64,000 bases of DNA, from the NCBI RefSeq assembly GCF_009831455.1, contig NZ_WOWO01000002.1, forward strand, positions 992,001 to 1,056,000, read 5' to 3'. Position 1 is the stretch's first letter; each line of letters opens with the position of its first letter. A program made the position numbers and the translations under genes. Below the pieces are notes generated by a model, which saw only the letters and a list, made by a program, of their open reading frames with translations, made no database searches and was not told the origin of the DNA. This stretch comes from Salinirussus salinus (GTDB lineage: Archaea > Halobacteriota > Halobacteria > Halobacteriales > Haloarculaceae). Shown here piece by piece: positions 43,246 to 52,255 of this stretch.

Positions 43246-44527
43246 CTCGGCGGTGCTGGTGGTCGGCGGCGGGCTGGCGGGCCTGACGAGCGCTCTGGCG
43301 GCCGCCCGTGCGGGCGCGGACGTGCGCCTGCTCTCGCATAAGCGCAGCACGCTCCGGAACGCCTCCGGGCTCGTGGACGTGCTCGGCTACGCGCCCGACG
43401 GTGAGGGGCCGCTCGTCGACCCCTTCGGAGCCATCCCCGAGTTGCCCGACCGCCACCCCTATCGAACTGTGGGCGTCGAGACAGTTCGCGAGGGGCTCGC
43501 ACTGTTCGACGATGCCGTCCCCGGTTACCGGGGCGGCCACACCGACCGCAACGCCCTCGTCCCGACTCACGGCGGGACAGTCAAGCCGACCGCCCGCTAT
43601 CCCGCGAGTGCCGAAGCCGGCCTCGCCAGCGACGCCCGAGAGACGCTGCTTGTCGGGTTCGAGGCGCTGACCGACTTCGACGCCGCCCACGCCGCCGCCC
43701 ACCTGGAAGCCGCGGGTGTCCCCTTCGACGTCCGGGGCGTCACGGTCCGGTTCCCCGGCGACCTGCGGGCCGACGCGGGCGTCACCCGGTACGCGGCACT
43801 CCTCGACGGGGACGGGGTGACCGTCGACGGCCGCTCGGTCGGCGCCCGCCAGGCACTCGCCGAGCAGGTCAAGCCCCATCTCGGAGAGGCCGAACGGGCC
43901 GGTTTTCCCGCAGTACTCGGCGACGACGACCCCGCGGGTGTGCGGGAGGGTCTCGCCGACGCGCTCGGGGCCGACGTCTTCGAGGTGCCGATGGGCCCGC
44001 CCTCGCTGCCCGGCCTCCGGCTGGCCGAGCGCCTGTTCGACGCGCTCGACGCCGCCGGCGCGAGCATCGAGACGGGCAATCCGGTTGTCGGCTACGAGGC
44101 CGAGGACGCCAGCGGGAGAGGCAGCACCCGCGTCGAGCGCGTGTTCGTCGACAAGAACGGCGCCGATATCCCGTACGCCGCCGAACAGTACATCCTCGCC
44201 ACCGGCGGCCTGGTCGGCAAGGGGCTGGACTCCGACCGCGAGACGGTCCGGGAGCCGGTCTTCGGCTGTCACGTCCCCCATCCGGAGGACCGCTACGAGT
44301 GGTTCGCCGACGACGCCTTCGGCGACCATCCCTTCGCTCGCTTCGGGGTCGACACCGACGGCGACCTCCGGCCGGTGGACGCGCGCGGGGAGCCGGAGTT
44401 CGGGAACCTCCGGGCCGCCGGGAGCGTCCTCGGGGGCTACGACTTCGCCGCCGAGAAGTCGGGGAGTGGGGTCTCCATCGCGACCGGCTACGCGGCGGGG
44501 CGGGCGGCCGCGGAGGTGGTCGCGTGA
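43235..44527 (+). CDS. glpB: Anaerobic glycerol-3-phosphate dehydrogenase subunit B
   Basis: A 430-residue flavoprotein subunit. The dinucleotide-binding loop is [20 protein letters not shown], and the C-terminal FAD segment is [20 protein letters not shown]. It bridges GlpA to the iron-sulphur subunit GlpC. Gene overlaps on both sides (11 bases with glpA, GTGA with glpC) show one operon with tight translational coupling. Confidence 0.95.
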   Translation: MAIDSAVLVVGGGLAGLTSALAAARAGADVRLLSHKRSTLRNASGLVDVLGYAPDGEGPLVDPFGAIPELPDRHPYRTVGVETVREGLALFDDAVPGYRGGHTDRNALVPTHGGTVKPTARYPASAEAGLASDARETLLVGFEALTDFDAAHAAAHLEAAGVPFDVRGVTVRFPGDLRADAGVTRYAALLDGDGVTVDGRSVGARQALAEQVKPHLGEAERAGFPAVLGDDDPAGVREGLADALGADVFEVPMGPPSLPGLRLAERLFDALDAAGASIETGNPVVGYEAEDASGRGSTRVERVFVDKNGADIPYAAEQYILATGGLVGKGLDSDRETVREPVFGCHVPHPEDRYEWFADDAFGDHPFARFGVDTDGDLRPVDARGEPEFGNLRAAGSVLGGYDFAAEKSGSGVSIATGYAAGRAAAEVVA

Positions 44528-45948
44528 GCGACAGCCCGGACCCGGCCGAGGGCGGGGCCGACCGCGACCCCGGCGGGAGCGCGCCCGGCGTGCCGGAGAC
44601 CGAGGGGGTCGACCCCACCGAGACGGACCTCGACCCCACCGCCGTCTTCGAGGAGGGCGAGGACTTCGACCTCCGGCCGGGCGCGGACTCCTGTTACAAG
44701 TGCTCGGCGTGTGACGTGAGCTGTCCGGTCGCGGAGGTCGACGACGACTTCCCCGGGCCGAAGTTCCAGGGCCCCGAGCAGTGGCGGCTCAAGCAGAACG
44801 ACGACCGCGGGGTCGACGAGTCCATCATGGACTGTTCGAACTGCATGCGGTGTGACGACGCCTGCCCCTCGGGGGTCCCGCTCTCCCAGATGCACAACAC
44901 TGCCCGCGGGCAGTACGTCGAGGAGGAGATGAGCCGCCTCTCCCGGGAGTACCTCCGCAACCGCGTGCTGGCGAACTACCGCTTTTTCGCCTCGCTGGCC
45001 AGTCGGTTCCCCCGGCTCAGTACGGCAGTGCTCAACAGCCGGCCGGTCCGGTGGCTCAACGAGAAACTCCTGGGTATCTCGGGCGAGCGTGAGTTCCCCG
45101 CCTTCGCGACCGAGACCTTCCGGGAGTGGTGGGCGGCCCGCGGCGGCGCGGCCGCCTCCCGGGAGCGCGCTCGAGAAGCCCGCGAGCGGCGTGGTGAATC
45201 CGGGACCGACAAGAAGGTCGCCTACTTCCACGGCTGCTACGCCAACTACAACACCCCGGAAGTCGGGCGGGCGCTGGTCCGGACCTTCGAGCACTTCGGC
45301 TACGAGCTCGTGGTCCCCGAGCAGCGGTGTTCGGGGACGCCGATGTTCGCCAACGGGATGCTGGGCGACGCCCGCCGCGCCGCCGATGTCAACGTCTCCT
45401 CGATGGCCGACCTCGTCGCGGAGGGGTACGACGCCGTCGCCTCCTGTACCTCCTGTTCGATGTCGCTGCGCCAGGAGTACCCCGAACTCTTCGACTTCGA
45501 GGGGGTCGAGGAGGTGGCCAGCCACACCTTCGAGGCCGTCGAGTACCTCCGGATCCACGAGGACATCCGGGGGGAGGTCCGGGAGGCGGACGTCTCGGGA
45601 GAACTCGCCGCCGACTTTGCCTACCACGCCCCCTGTCACGCCCGCAACCAGGGACTGGACCGACAGGCCGTCGAGCTGTTCCGCGAGCTCGAAGACGTAG
45701 GCATCGAGGACGTCGGCGACTCCTGTTCGGGCATCTCGGGCACCTACGGCTGGAAGGCCGAGAAGTACGAGAAATCGATGGCGATCGGCGCGGAGATGTT
45801 CGAGCACATGGAAACTGCGGAGGGGGAGACCGGAATGACGGAGTGTCCGACCTGCGCGATGCAGATGGAACACGGCACCGGCTACGAGGTCAGACACCCG
45901 CTGGAGCTGCTGGAGGCGGCGCTGGTCGGTGATAGGGACGGGAACTGA
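44524..45948 (+). CDS. glpC: Anaerobic glycerol-3-phosphate dehydrogenase subunit C
   Basis: A 474-residue iron-sulphur, membrane-associated subunit that passes electrons to the quinone pool. Two [4Fe-4S] motifs are CYKCSACDVSCP and CSNCMRCDDACP. Two cysteine-rich CCG-type domains follow, with variant motifs around HGCYANYNTPEV and HAPCHARNQGLD. An acidic N-terminal tail of about 50 residues precedes the first cluster. The last gene of the glpABC operon; no glycerol kinase gene follows. Confidence 0.95.
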   Translation: MSDSPDPAEGGADRDPGGSAPGVPETEGVDPTETDLDPTAVFEEGEDFDLRPGADSCYKCSACDVSCPVAEVDDDFPGPKFQGPEQWRLKQNDDRGVDESIMDCSNCMRCDDACPSGVPLSQMHNTARGQYVEEEMSRLSREYLRNRVLANYRFFASLASRFPRLSTAVLNSRPVRWLNEKLLGISGEREFPAFATETFREWWAARGGAAASRERAREARERRGESGTDKKVAYFHGCYANYNTPEVGRALVRTFEHFGYELVVPEQRCSGTPMFANGMLGDARRAADVNVSSMADLVAEGYDAVASCTSCSMSLRQEYPELFDFEGVEEVASHTFEAVEYLRIHEDIRGEVREADVSGELAADFAYHAPCHARNQGLDRQAVELFRELEDVGIEDVGDSCSGISGTYGWKAEKYEKSMAIGAEMFEHMETAEGETGMTECPTCAMQMEHGTGYEVRHPLELLEAALVGDRDGN

Positions 45949-45973
45949 GTATCTTCGGAACCCTGGCCCGGAG

Positions 45974-46669
45974 TCACTCGCCCTCGCCGGTGGTGAACCC
46001 CACCTCGGCGTGGGTCCCGTCACAGAACGGCTTGTCACCCGACCGCCCGCACCGACACAGCGCCGCCCCGTCCTGGGTCGTTTCGGTCCCGCCGACCCGG
46101 AGGTCGAACGGGCCGTCGAGCACGAACGGGCCGTTCCGGCTGGGAGTGACCGTCAGCGGTCCGTGGGACTCCCGGCCCGGGTCCGAGCTACGTTCCTGTT
46201 CGGCAGAGGGAGAGTCCTCAGCATCTGGTTCGGCGCCGTCGTCGTCGCCGTCCGACTCGAACACCCGGCTGTGGCTGTTGTCACAGAGGGGTTTGTTTCC
46301 GGAGCGCCCACACCGGCAGAGGCCGAGGCGCGTATCCGCGAGCAGCGGGTCGCCGTCCGGGGTCCGGACATCGACATCGCCGTGGATGTACAGCGGGCCG
46401 TCGGCACTGGCGGTCACGGTGTTCCGGTCCGGGGGGCGCTCGCCGTCGTCGCCGTCGGGGCGCGTGTACTGGAGGGCACCCGTCGGACACTGCTCGACGA
46501 CCGCTGCGGTCCGGTCGGCGTCTGCCCCGTCGGCGTCGACCCACGGCCGTTCCTCCGGGTCGAACACCTCCGGGAGCCCCTCAACGCAGGCTCTGACGTG
46601 GATACAGCGGTTCGAGTCGTAGCTTACCTCGATATCTGTGCCGTGGTACCGATGCACATCTTTCTCCAT
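45974..46669 (-). CDS. Fused (4Fe-4S)-like and double CDGSH iron-sulphur protein
   Basis: A 231-residue protein. The N-terminal divergent ferredoxin-like part (Fer4_19 type) has RCIHVRACVEGLPEVF and VVEQCPTGALQYTRPDG. Two CDGSH-type [2Fe-2S] modules follow: CRCGRSGNKPLCDNSH and CRCGRSGDKPFCDGTH, each with the three Cys and one His of MitoNEET-like sites. An acidic linker separates the modules. Probably a soluble electron-transfer or iron-sulphur storage protein, encoded convergently with glpC. Confidence 0.88.
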   Translation of the reverse strand: MEKDVHRYHGTDIEVSYDSNRCIHVRACVEGLPEVFDPEERPWVDADGADADRTAAVVEQCPTGALQYTRPDGDDGERPPDRNTVTASADGPLYIHGDVDVRTPDGDPLLADTRLGLCRCGRSGNKPLCDNSHSRVFESDGDDDGAEPDAEDSPSAEQERSSDPGRESHGPLTVTPSRNGPFVLDGPFDLRVGGTETTQDGAALCRCGRSGDKPFCDGTHAEVGFTTGEGE

Positions 46670-46708
46670 ACCACGGCTTCGGCGGGACCGGGGATAGCCG
46701 TTCCGGCG

Positions 46709-47161
46709 CTACATCTCGATGACGTTCCCGCAGTCGGGGCACTCCAGGGTCACGCCGCTCTCGTCGACGACGGCGACGTGGTAGTCAGCGCCACACTCCT
46801 CGCAGGGCAGTGCCGAGCGCGTCTCGCCGGCGTCCTGGGGCGCCCCCAGCGCGAGCGCCTTGATGCGCTCGTCGCTCTCGTTTTTCCCCTCCTGGTACTC
46901 GCCGGGGGCAAAGCGGACGACCTCGTCGGCGCCCACCTCGACCTCGCCGTCCATCGTCTCGAAGGTGGCCGTCCCCTCGATGACGTAGAAGACCTCCTCC
47001 TGGTTCATGTGTGTGTGCAGCCCGCCGGAGAAGGAATCGCCGGGCTCGAGTTCGTAGTAGTTCATCGCCATATCCGAGAGGTTCAGCGGCGAACTCGCGT
47101 GCTTCTGGACGTCGGCGACGCGCGGTTCGTTGTCGAGGCTGTCGATGGATACTTTCTCCAT
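46709..47161 (-). CDS. Cupin protein with C-terminal zinc ribbon
   Basis: A 150-residue protein with a cupin barrel (SGGLHTHMNQEEVFYVIEGT, then VRFAPGEYQEGKN) and a C-terminal zinc ribbon (LPCEECGADY and LECPDCGNVIEM). Metal ligands are the two His and the Glu of motif 1. Substrate unknown; such proteins occur across haloarchaea. It is followed at 47262 by another small cupin on the same strand, upstream in transcription. Confidence 0.85.
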   Translation of the reverse strand: MEKVSIDSLDNEPRVADVQKHASSPLNLSDMAMNYYELEPGDSFSGGLHTHMNQEEVFYVIEGTATFETMDGEVEVGADEVVRFAPGEYQEGKNESDERIKALALGAPQDAGETRSALPCEECGADYHVAVVDESGVTLECPDCGNVIEM

Positions 47162-47261
47162 GTGCGTGTGCTCGGATGCGGCCCTGTTATGTTTTGGCAA
47201 AGCGGCTACCCCGACGGTCCGTCCGGGGTCGGCCCGTGGCGTGTGACGACCCCCGGAGGGA

Positions 47262-47573
47262 TTACCCTGGCATCGGACAGAGGCTCGCCGTGAAGACCGC
47301 GACCTCGTCGGTGTCGTTGCGCGCCCCGTGGGGGACGCCGCGGTCGTGGTGGACGACGCCCGGTGCCTCGATGGCCTCCTCCTCACCGTCCCGGAGGACC
47401 GTCACGGTTCCCTCGACGACGTGGAAGACGTTGGTCGAGTCGGGGTGGTCGTGGGCGTCGAGTTCGGCGCCCGGCCCGAGCGCGAACGCCTTCACGAGTA
47501 CGTCCTCGGAGACGACGAGCTCGGTGTCGAGAACTTCCCCCGCTTCGGGTTCGAGCTTGTGGTACTGGTCCAT
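47262..47573 (-). CDS. Single-domain cupin
   Basis: A 103-residue cupin: GPGAELDAHDHPDSTNVFHV carries the motif 1 His and Asp/Asn positions, and GVVHHDRGVPHGARNDTDEV is motif 2. The ATG at 47573 gives MDQYHKLEPEAGEVL, a family-like N-terminus; a further nine residues upstream are possible. Function unknown. It probably forms an operon with the cupin at 46709. Confidence 0.82.
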   Translation of the reverse strand: MDQYHKLEPEAGEVLDTELVVSEDVLVKAFALGPGAELDAHDHPDSTNVFHVVEGTVTVLRDGEEEAIEAPGVVHHDRGVPHGARNDTDEVAVFTASLCPMPG

Positions 47574-47650
47574 ACGGGGTGACGGTTGGCCAGTAGCCAC
47601 TTAGCGGTTTGCACACCGGGGTTTATGCCGGCCCGGGCCCCCGTCACGGC

Positions 47651-48376
47651 ATGGCCGAGATCCGATTGCTCCGACACGCCACGCTGCTCGTCGACGTCGG
47701 GGAGACGACCCTACTCGTCGACCCGATGCTGAGCGCGCCCGGCGATATCCCGCCGATCCCGAACTCCCCCAACGACCGCGAGAACCCGCTCGTCCCGATG
47801 CCCGACGTGGGACTGGAGTACGACGCCGTCCTCGTCACCCACCGCCACCGCGACCACTTCGACGACGCGGCCGCCGACCGCCTCGCTGCCGACGACCCGA
47901 TCCTCTGTCAGCCCGCGGAGGCCGAAGCCTTCCGCGGGGACGGCTTCGAGGACGTCCGCCCGGTCGAGGAGGCACTCGACTACGCGGGGGTCGATATCAC
48001 CAGAACGCCAGCCAGACACGGCCACGGGGAGCTGGCCGAACAGATGGGGCCCGTGTCGGGGTTCGTTCTGGAGGGAGAGAAGCGCCTGTATCTCGCCGGC
48101 GACACCGTCTGGTACGACGCCGTCCCGGAGACGCTCGACCGCCACGACCCGGACGCCGTCGTGGTCAACGCAGGCGCCGCACAGTTCGTCGAGGGCGAAC
48201 CGATCACCATGGACGCCGACGACGTCCGCCGGGTGCGCGAGTACGTCGACGACGGCGTGCCGGTGGTCGCCGACCACATGGAGGCGATCAACCACTGCCT
48301 GCTCACCCGCGAGGAGCTGCTGGCGGCCGTCGACGGCGTGGAGATCCCGGAGGACGGGGAGACCGTCGCGGTCTGA
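47651..48376 (+). CDS. MBL-fold metallo-hydrolase
   Basis: A 241-residue metallo-beta-lactamase-fold protein. The metal motif HxHxDH is VTHRHRDHFD. Other metal positions are PARHGHGE and YLAGDTVWYD. The C-terminal VPVVADHMEAINHCLLTREE carries the last His. It belongs to the UlaG/L-ascorbate-6-phosphate lactonase-like group. Substrate unknown. It is divergent from the two cupin genes. Confidence 0.88.
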   Translation: MAEIRLLRHATLLVDVGETTLLVDPMLSAPGDIPPIPNSPNDRENPLVPMPDVGLEYDAVLVTHRHRDHFDDAAADRLAADDPILCQPAEAEAFRGDGFEDVRPVEEALDYAGVDITRTPARHGHGELAEQMGPVSGFVLEGEKRLYLAGDTVWYDAVPETLDRHDPDAVVVNAGAAQFVEGEPITMDADDVRRVREYVDDGVPVVADHMEAINHCLLTREELLAAVDGVEIPEDGETVAV

Positions 48377-48503
48377 TACGGAGTGCTGTGAGCCGGTCCG
48401 GTACTGACTCACAGCAATCCGTACGAGTCGACCCGTTGCCGTGCCGGCCGTGGGCCGGGCACAGTCCACGAAGCATTTACCGGTGCCCGTCAGACGGACT
48501 GGC

Positions 48504-49358
48504 ATGCGACGACGCGATTTCCTCGCGCTGTCGGGTGCGGCGGCCGGACTGGCCGGGTGTGCCGGTCCCGCCGGGACGCGCACGCTCCCGACGCCCCTGC
48601 GCGACGAGTCCGGCTTTCCCGCGGAGGCGACCTACGGGTTCGGGGAGGAAGCCGGGGCCGAGCTGACTGCCGTCGCCGCCCTCGACGTGGCGGTCCGACG
48701 CTCGGACCACTACCGCACCGGGTCGGGGGCGCTCGACGTCTACGCCCCGCCGGACAGCTACCTCGTCTCCGTCCGGGTCACCGCCCAGGGCGAGCAGCGC
48801 CCGCCACTGTCCGCCTTCGAGCTCCGGGTCGGCGAGGAGTCCTACCCCGCACTGACCTCGGTCGCGGGGCAGCCGCTCTCGGCGCTGCTCACCCGGTACG
48901 GCCCCTACACGCCGGACGCGGAGCCGGACCCCGACGGCCGGTTGCTGCTGTTCGAGGTTCCGGCCGGGAGTGCGGGCGAAACGGCCGCGGTCGTCTGGAC
49001 GCCGTCCGGGGGAGAACCGGCCTACTGGCCGCTCCGCGACCGACAGCGGGCCGCCCTCGGGCAGTCGCTCCCCCCGCTGACTGTCGAGGCCTTCGAGACC
49101 CCGGCAACCGCCGGAGCGGACGCCGACCCGACGGCCACCCTCCGGGTGGCAAACGGCGGCGACCGGGGCGGCACGCTCCGTGCGGCGCTGAACTACGCGG
49201 GCGCCGTAGACGCCTCCGAGACCCTCTCCGTGTCGGTCCCCGCGGGGGAGACGACGGCGACGGAGTACGGCCTCCCCTGGAGCGGCCGGCGCCTCGAGGT
49301 CGAGCTCGCGTGGGCGGGGGCCCACGAGCAGCGGACCATCGACCCCGAGAGCGGGTAG
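48504..49358 (+). CDS. Tat-exported lipoprotein of unknown function
   Basis: A 284-residue lipoprotein. The Tat signal MRRRDFLALSGAAAGLAGCA ends in the lipobox LAGC. The mature protein is beta-rich (YLVSVRVTAQGEQRPPLSAF; LLLFEVPAGSAGETAAVVWT), with repeated Ig-like pattern and no catalytic motif. It is likely anchored outside the membrane. Family not recognised. Confidence 0.82.
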   Translation: MRRRDFLALSGAAAGLAGCAGPAGTRTLPTPLRDESGFPAEATYGFGEEAGAELTAVAALDVAVRRSDHYRTGSGALDVYAPPDSYLVSVRVTAQGEQRPPLSAFELRVGEESYPALTSVAGQPLSALLTRYGPYTPDAEPDPDGRLLLFEVPAGSAGETAAVVWTPSGGEPAYWPLRDRQRAALGQSLPPLTVEAFETPATAGADADPTATLRVANGGDRGGTLRAALNYAGAVDASETLSVSVPAGETTATEYGLPWSGRRLEVELAWAGAHEQRTIDPESG

Positions 49359-49451
49359 ACGGCCGCGAGCGGCGGCGCTGGCCACGGCCCCCCATCGGCT
49401 GCGAGCCGGGGAACCGACACACGGAAGTGGTCGAGCGGAGAAGGCCGGCGT

Positions 49452-49637
49452 ATGGCAGACGACCACGACGAGGACCGGCCGGCCTACGACCCGGATGCAC
49501 CGACCCCGCCCGAGCGCGAGCCGCCGCTGCGCTCGACGGCCCCACAGAGCGAGTTCACCTCGGGCCAGGTCGGCGTCGGGGCCCTGGTCACGCTCGTCGG
49601 GCTGGTGGTCACCTTCGGCCTGCCGCTGCTCCTCTGA
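49452..49637 (+). CDS. Small membrane protein
   Basis: A 61-residue protein with an acidic, proline-rich N-terminus (DDHDEDRPAYDPDAPTPPER) and one C-terminal hydrophobic helix (VGALVTLVGLVVTFGLPLLL). It resembles the small DUF7550-type haloarchaeal membrane proteins; role unknown. It lies just upstream of the tRNA-Met gene. Confidence 0.65.
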   Translation: MADDHDEDRPAYDPDAPTPPEREPPLRSTAPQSEFTSGQVGVGALVTLVGLVVTFGLPLLL

Positions 49638-49683
49638 GCGAGATGGGAAGGTTAAAGACCGGGACAGCGCTACGACCGTCTGC

Positions 49684-49811
49684 GCCCGGGTGGCTTAGCT
49701 GGACATAGCGCCGCACTCATAGGGTTCTCACACACGCGGCACGCGTCCCCCGAGGTTCGTCCTCGGACCTGGGATATGCGGAGATCGAGGGTTCGGAGCC
49801 CTCCCCGGGCA
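49684..49811 (+). tRNA. Elongator tRNA-Met (CAT) with intron
   Basis: The acceptor stem GCCCGGG (49684-49690) pairs with CCCGGGC (49804-49810), followed by the discriminator A. The anticodon stem is CCGCA/TGCGG and the loop CTCATA-A, with anticodon CAT at 49718-49720. The T arm is GAGGG-TTCGGAG-CCCTC. A 54-base intron (49722-49775) interrupts after position 37, the canonical archaeal site cut by the splicing endonuclease. An isoleucine tRNA with a modified CAT anticodon is the alternative. Haloarchaeal elongator tRNA-Met genes are known to carry introns. Confidence 0.88.
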
Positions 49812-49987
49812 CTCTTTCCATGTCGAGCGACAGGACCCGCCAGCCACGGCTCCTCCTCCGAACGGCCACGGCCCTGCACGCCCGTCGGACCCGCCACGGC
49901 TCCCGGATGTCCGCCAGGCTGCCCGGTCACTACGTATCTAGCGCCCCCATTTAGGACGGTAGATCGCAACGGACCTCAACGCACGGG

Positions 49988-51559
49988 ATGAGGGTACCAC
50001 GCACGCGGACAGCAGCGGACGGAACCGACTCCGACGAACACACTGACGACGCGGGCGACCCGGAGTGTGCCGACTCCGGTGGAGCGCCGTCGACCGCGAC
50101 GGGCCGACACTCCCGCCGCGCGTTCCTCGCGACCGCGGCCGCCGTGGGCGGGACGCTCGCACTCGCCGGCTGCAGCGAGATCACCGACCAGGAGTTCACC
50201 GCCGACAGGGTCGTGCTTCCGGAGGACGCACGCGAGGAACTGGTCCTCTCGGAAGTCGCGAGCGAGTCCCGGACGGTCTCGCGGACCCCCTCCGCGGGCG
50301 GTGTCGAGGGGGAGGTCTCGGTCACGAGCCACGCCGTGGCCTACCACCGCGGGCCGGCACGGGGCACGCCCACCGCGACGGAAGCGTTCCTGAGCGGGGT
50401 CAACGGCACGGAGGGCGCCGGGCCGGCGAAGGTCATGTCGGCCAGCGCCGCCGGGGTCGAGGAGGTTCGGCCCGACCCCGGGCGGCTCCCCTTCGATGTC
50501 GATTCGTCGCCGTTCTTGCCCGGCGACAGCGTCGGCCTGGTCGTCCCTGCCGGTGCACGCGACGGCGAGAGCGTCGACCCCACACGGACGCTCGCGCTGA
50601 TTTCCGGCAGGACCTGGGCCGACCGACACGGACCGATGCGCGTCCCGGACCGCCACGGACCGATGCGGATCCCGAGTACCACTTGGATGCCCGACCGCCA
50701 CGGGCCCCTCAAGGAAGAGATACCCCCGAGCCTCTGGATCCCGAGTACCACCTGGGTCCCAGAGGACCCGGGGAGTATCGGGGTCGTCGTCGAGACCGGC
50801 GAGCAGTCTCTCGAAGAGGTTGTCGGGGTATCCGCGGAGGCGGTAGACGCCGAGCCGGTCGAGAGCGGCGCGGAGTTCGACCCCGAGAGCACGATGATCG
50901 CACACCGCCCGGGTCGAACGTGGGCCGACCGGCACGGGCCGATGAGAGCCGAGACGGTCTTCGGCGCCGGGTTCCCGGCCCCGCTGGGCGGGGCGACCTT
51001 CGGGATGGGGGTGCTGTCGACGCCGACCGCGGAAGTCGGCGGGGAAATCCAGAACCCCTTCGCCAGCGAGGACCTGGGGACGCTGCTCGGCGGGAACCGC
51101 GCCCGGATGCTGCTCCAGCAAGCGGGCCTCGACCGGGCCGGGGAGTTCGAGTGGCTCGCCGGGCCGGAGGAGGCCACCGCCGAGAGGGTGGCCGAGACCC
51201 TCGGGAACGAGGGGACCCAGGTGCCAAAGACCTGGCCCGAGTTCGACTCGCTGTCCGTGCTGGGGGCCGACGCCGAGGTGAAGAGTTTCGCGGGGGTCAT
51301 CGGCGGCGGCGAGGGACCGACTGCCGTCGGCATCCACGTCGCGCGGGTGCGGAGCGACGGCAACACCGTCATCGCGGCCGGCGTTCACCGGACGCCGGCC
51401 GGCAGCGCAAAGTCGACCGGGTATCCGGTGCCGCGACCCGACTACTACCCGGACGCCAGACCCGATTCCTACCCCGTACCGCGACCCGATTACTTCCGCT
51501 CGCGGGCGCTTGCCGGGGAGACGGCCGGACGGGTGGTGTACGCCGATGAGCCGGAGTAG
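49988..51559 (+). CDS. Tat lipoprotein with repeated DRHGP motifs (DUF6517-like)
   Basis: A 523-residue protein with a Tat signal (SRRAFLATAAAVGGTLALAG) and lipobox LAGC at residues 59-62. The C-terminal region around FDSLSVLGADAEVKSFAGVI resembles DUF6517 lipoproteins. Unusual insertions carry four DRHGP copies (212-216, 221-225, 236-240, 313-317), two IPSTTW blocks between and after them, and a C-terminal YPVPRPDY repeat near 484-508. Histidine-containing repeats could bind metal. It overlaps the next membrane gene by 14 bases. Confidence 0.75.
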   Translation: MRVPRTRTAADGTDSDEHTDDAGDPECADSGGAPSTATGRHSRRAFLATAAAVGGTLALAGCSEITDQEFTADRVVLPEDAREELVLSEVASESRTVSRTPSAGGVEGEVSVTSHAVAYHRGPARGTPTATEAFLSGVNGTEGAGPAKVMSASAAGVEEVRPDPGRLPFDVDSSPFLPGDSVGLVVPAGARDGESVDPTRTLALISGRTWADRHGPMRVPDRHGPMRIPSTTWMPDRHGPLKEEIPPSLWIPSTTWVPEDPGSIGVVVETGEQSLEEVVGVSAEAVDAEPVESGAEFDPESTMIAHRPGRTWADRHGPMRAETVFGAGFPAPLGGATFGMGVLSTPTAEVGGEIQNPFASEDLGTLLGGNRARMLLQQAGLDRAGEFEWLAGPEEATAERVAETLGNEGTQVPKTWPEFDSLSVLGADAEVKSFAGVIGGGEGPTAVGIHVARVRSDGNTVIAAGVHRTPAGSAKSTGYPVPRPDYYPDARPDSYPVPRPDYFRSRALAGETAGRVVYADEPE

Positions 51560-52106
51560 CGACCCCGACGGGCGGGGCGCGCCCGGCGCATCCACCGTGT
51601 TCCGGTACGCGGTGTACTACCGGGCAGTCGCCACGGTCTCCTTTCTGGTCGGGATGGGCATCGCGCTGGCTGGCGTCTGGCTCGGCCTGGGCGAGGCCGT
51701 CTCTGTCGCGCTGGACAGCTTCCTCCAGGAGGGGGTGATGGGGCGGGCGATGGACGCCGCGAACCTCCCGCTGACGCTCGCGCTCGTCGCCGTCGGCGTG
51801 CTCGTCTGGCAGGTCGGCAAGACGGCCGCGTTCTACTGGACCTTCAGTGCGGCACTGGCGGAAGGCGACGCCAGTCCAACCGGTGGCGAGCCCGCACCGC
51901 CCGCGGGCTCCGGTTCCCCGGACACCCCGACCGGGGCGACGCAGGGCCGGGGTGAAACGGCCCCGTCGCGCCAGGGGGAGTCGACGACTCCGGCTGAGCC
52001 GACTGCCGGCTCCGAGACGGCCGGAGACGGGTCGGCCGACCCCCTCGCTGGCGGGACCGAAGCCGCCGAGGGCGGCCGGCCCGACGACGGCGGCGCCCCG
52101 GAGTGA
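51546..52106 (+). CDS. Two-helix membrane protein with disordered tail
   Basis: A 186-residue protein with two hydrophobic segments (AVATVSFLVGMGIALAGVWL and LPLTLALVAVGVLVWQVGKT) and a C-terminal half of Pro/Gly/Ser/Thr/Glu low complexity. It starts within the end of the lipoprotein gene (14-base overlap), so both are translated together and may act in the membrane as a pair. Function unknown. Confidence 0.7.
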   Translation: MSRSSDPDGRGAPGASTVFRYAVYYRAVATVSFLVGMGIALAGVWLGLGEAVSVALDSFLQEGVMGRAMDAANLPLTLALVAVGVLVWQVGKTAAFYWTFSAALAEGDASPTGGEPAPPAGSGSPDTPTGATQGRGETAPSRQGESTTPAEPTAGSETAGDGSADPLAGGTEAAEGGRPDDGGAPE

Positions 52107-52227
52107 AACGGTCCGGACCGCGGGGTCGTCCCACCTGCTGTCGGCCACCGTCCACGGACCTGGCCCGTTGCGCGGGGCTTTCGACTGACCGGTATATATT
52201 GCTCTATGTGTATATTAGCAGATTTTA

Positions 52228-52233
52228 TTTATA
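52228..52233 (+). promoter_or_regulatory. TATA box of the ComB-like gene
   Basis: TTTATA ends 23 bases before the ATG at 52256 inside the AT-rich stretch 52191-52253, giving a leaderless transcript. Confidence 0.5.
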
Positions 52234-52255
52234 AACGCCCGGAAAAAAATATACG

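Noticed and set aside
43031-44329. 432-codon minus-strand frame opposite glpA/glpB
   Set aside because: Antisense to well-identified glp genes with overlapping starts and stops; product has no recognisable domain.
49684-49811. tRNA-Met as the integration target of the recombinase at 26467
   Set aside because: It is 22 kb from the integrase and the tRNA 3' end has no copy near the island edges.
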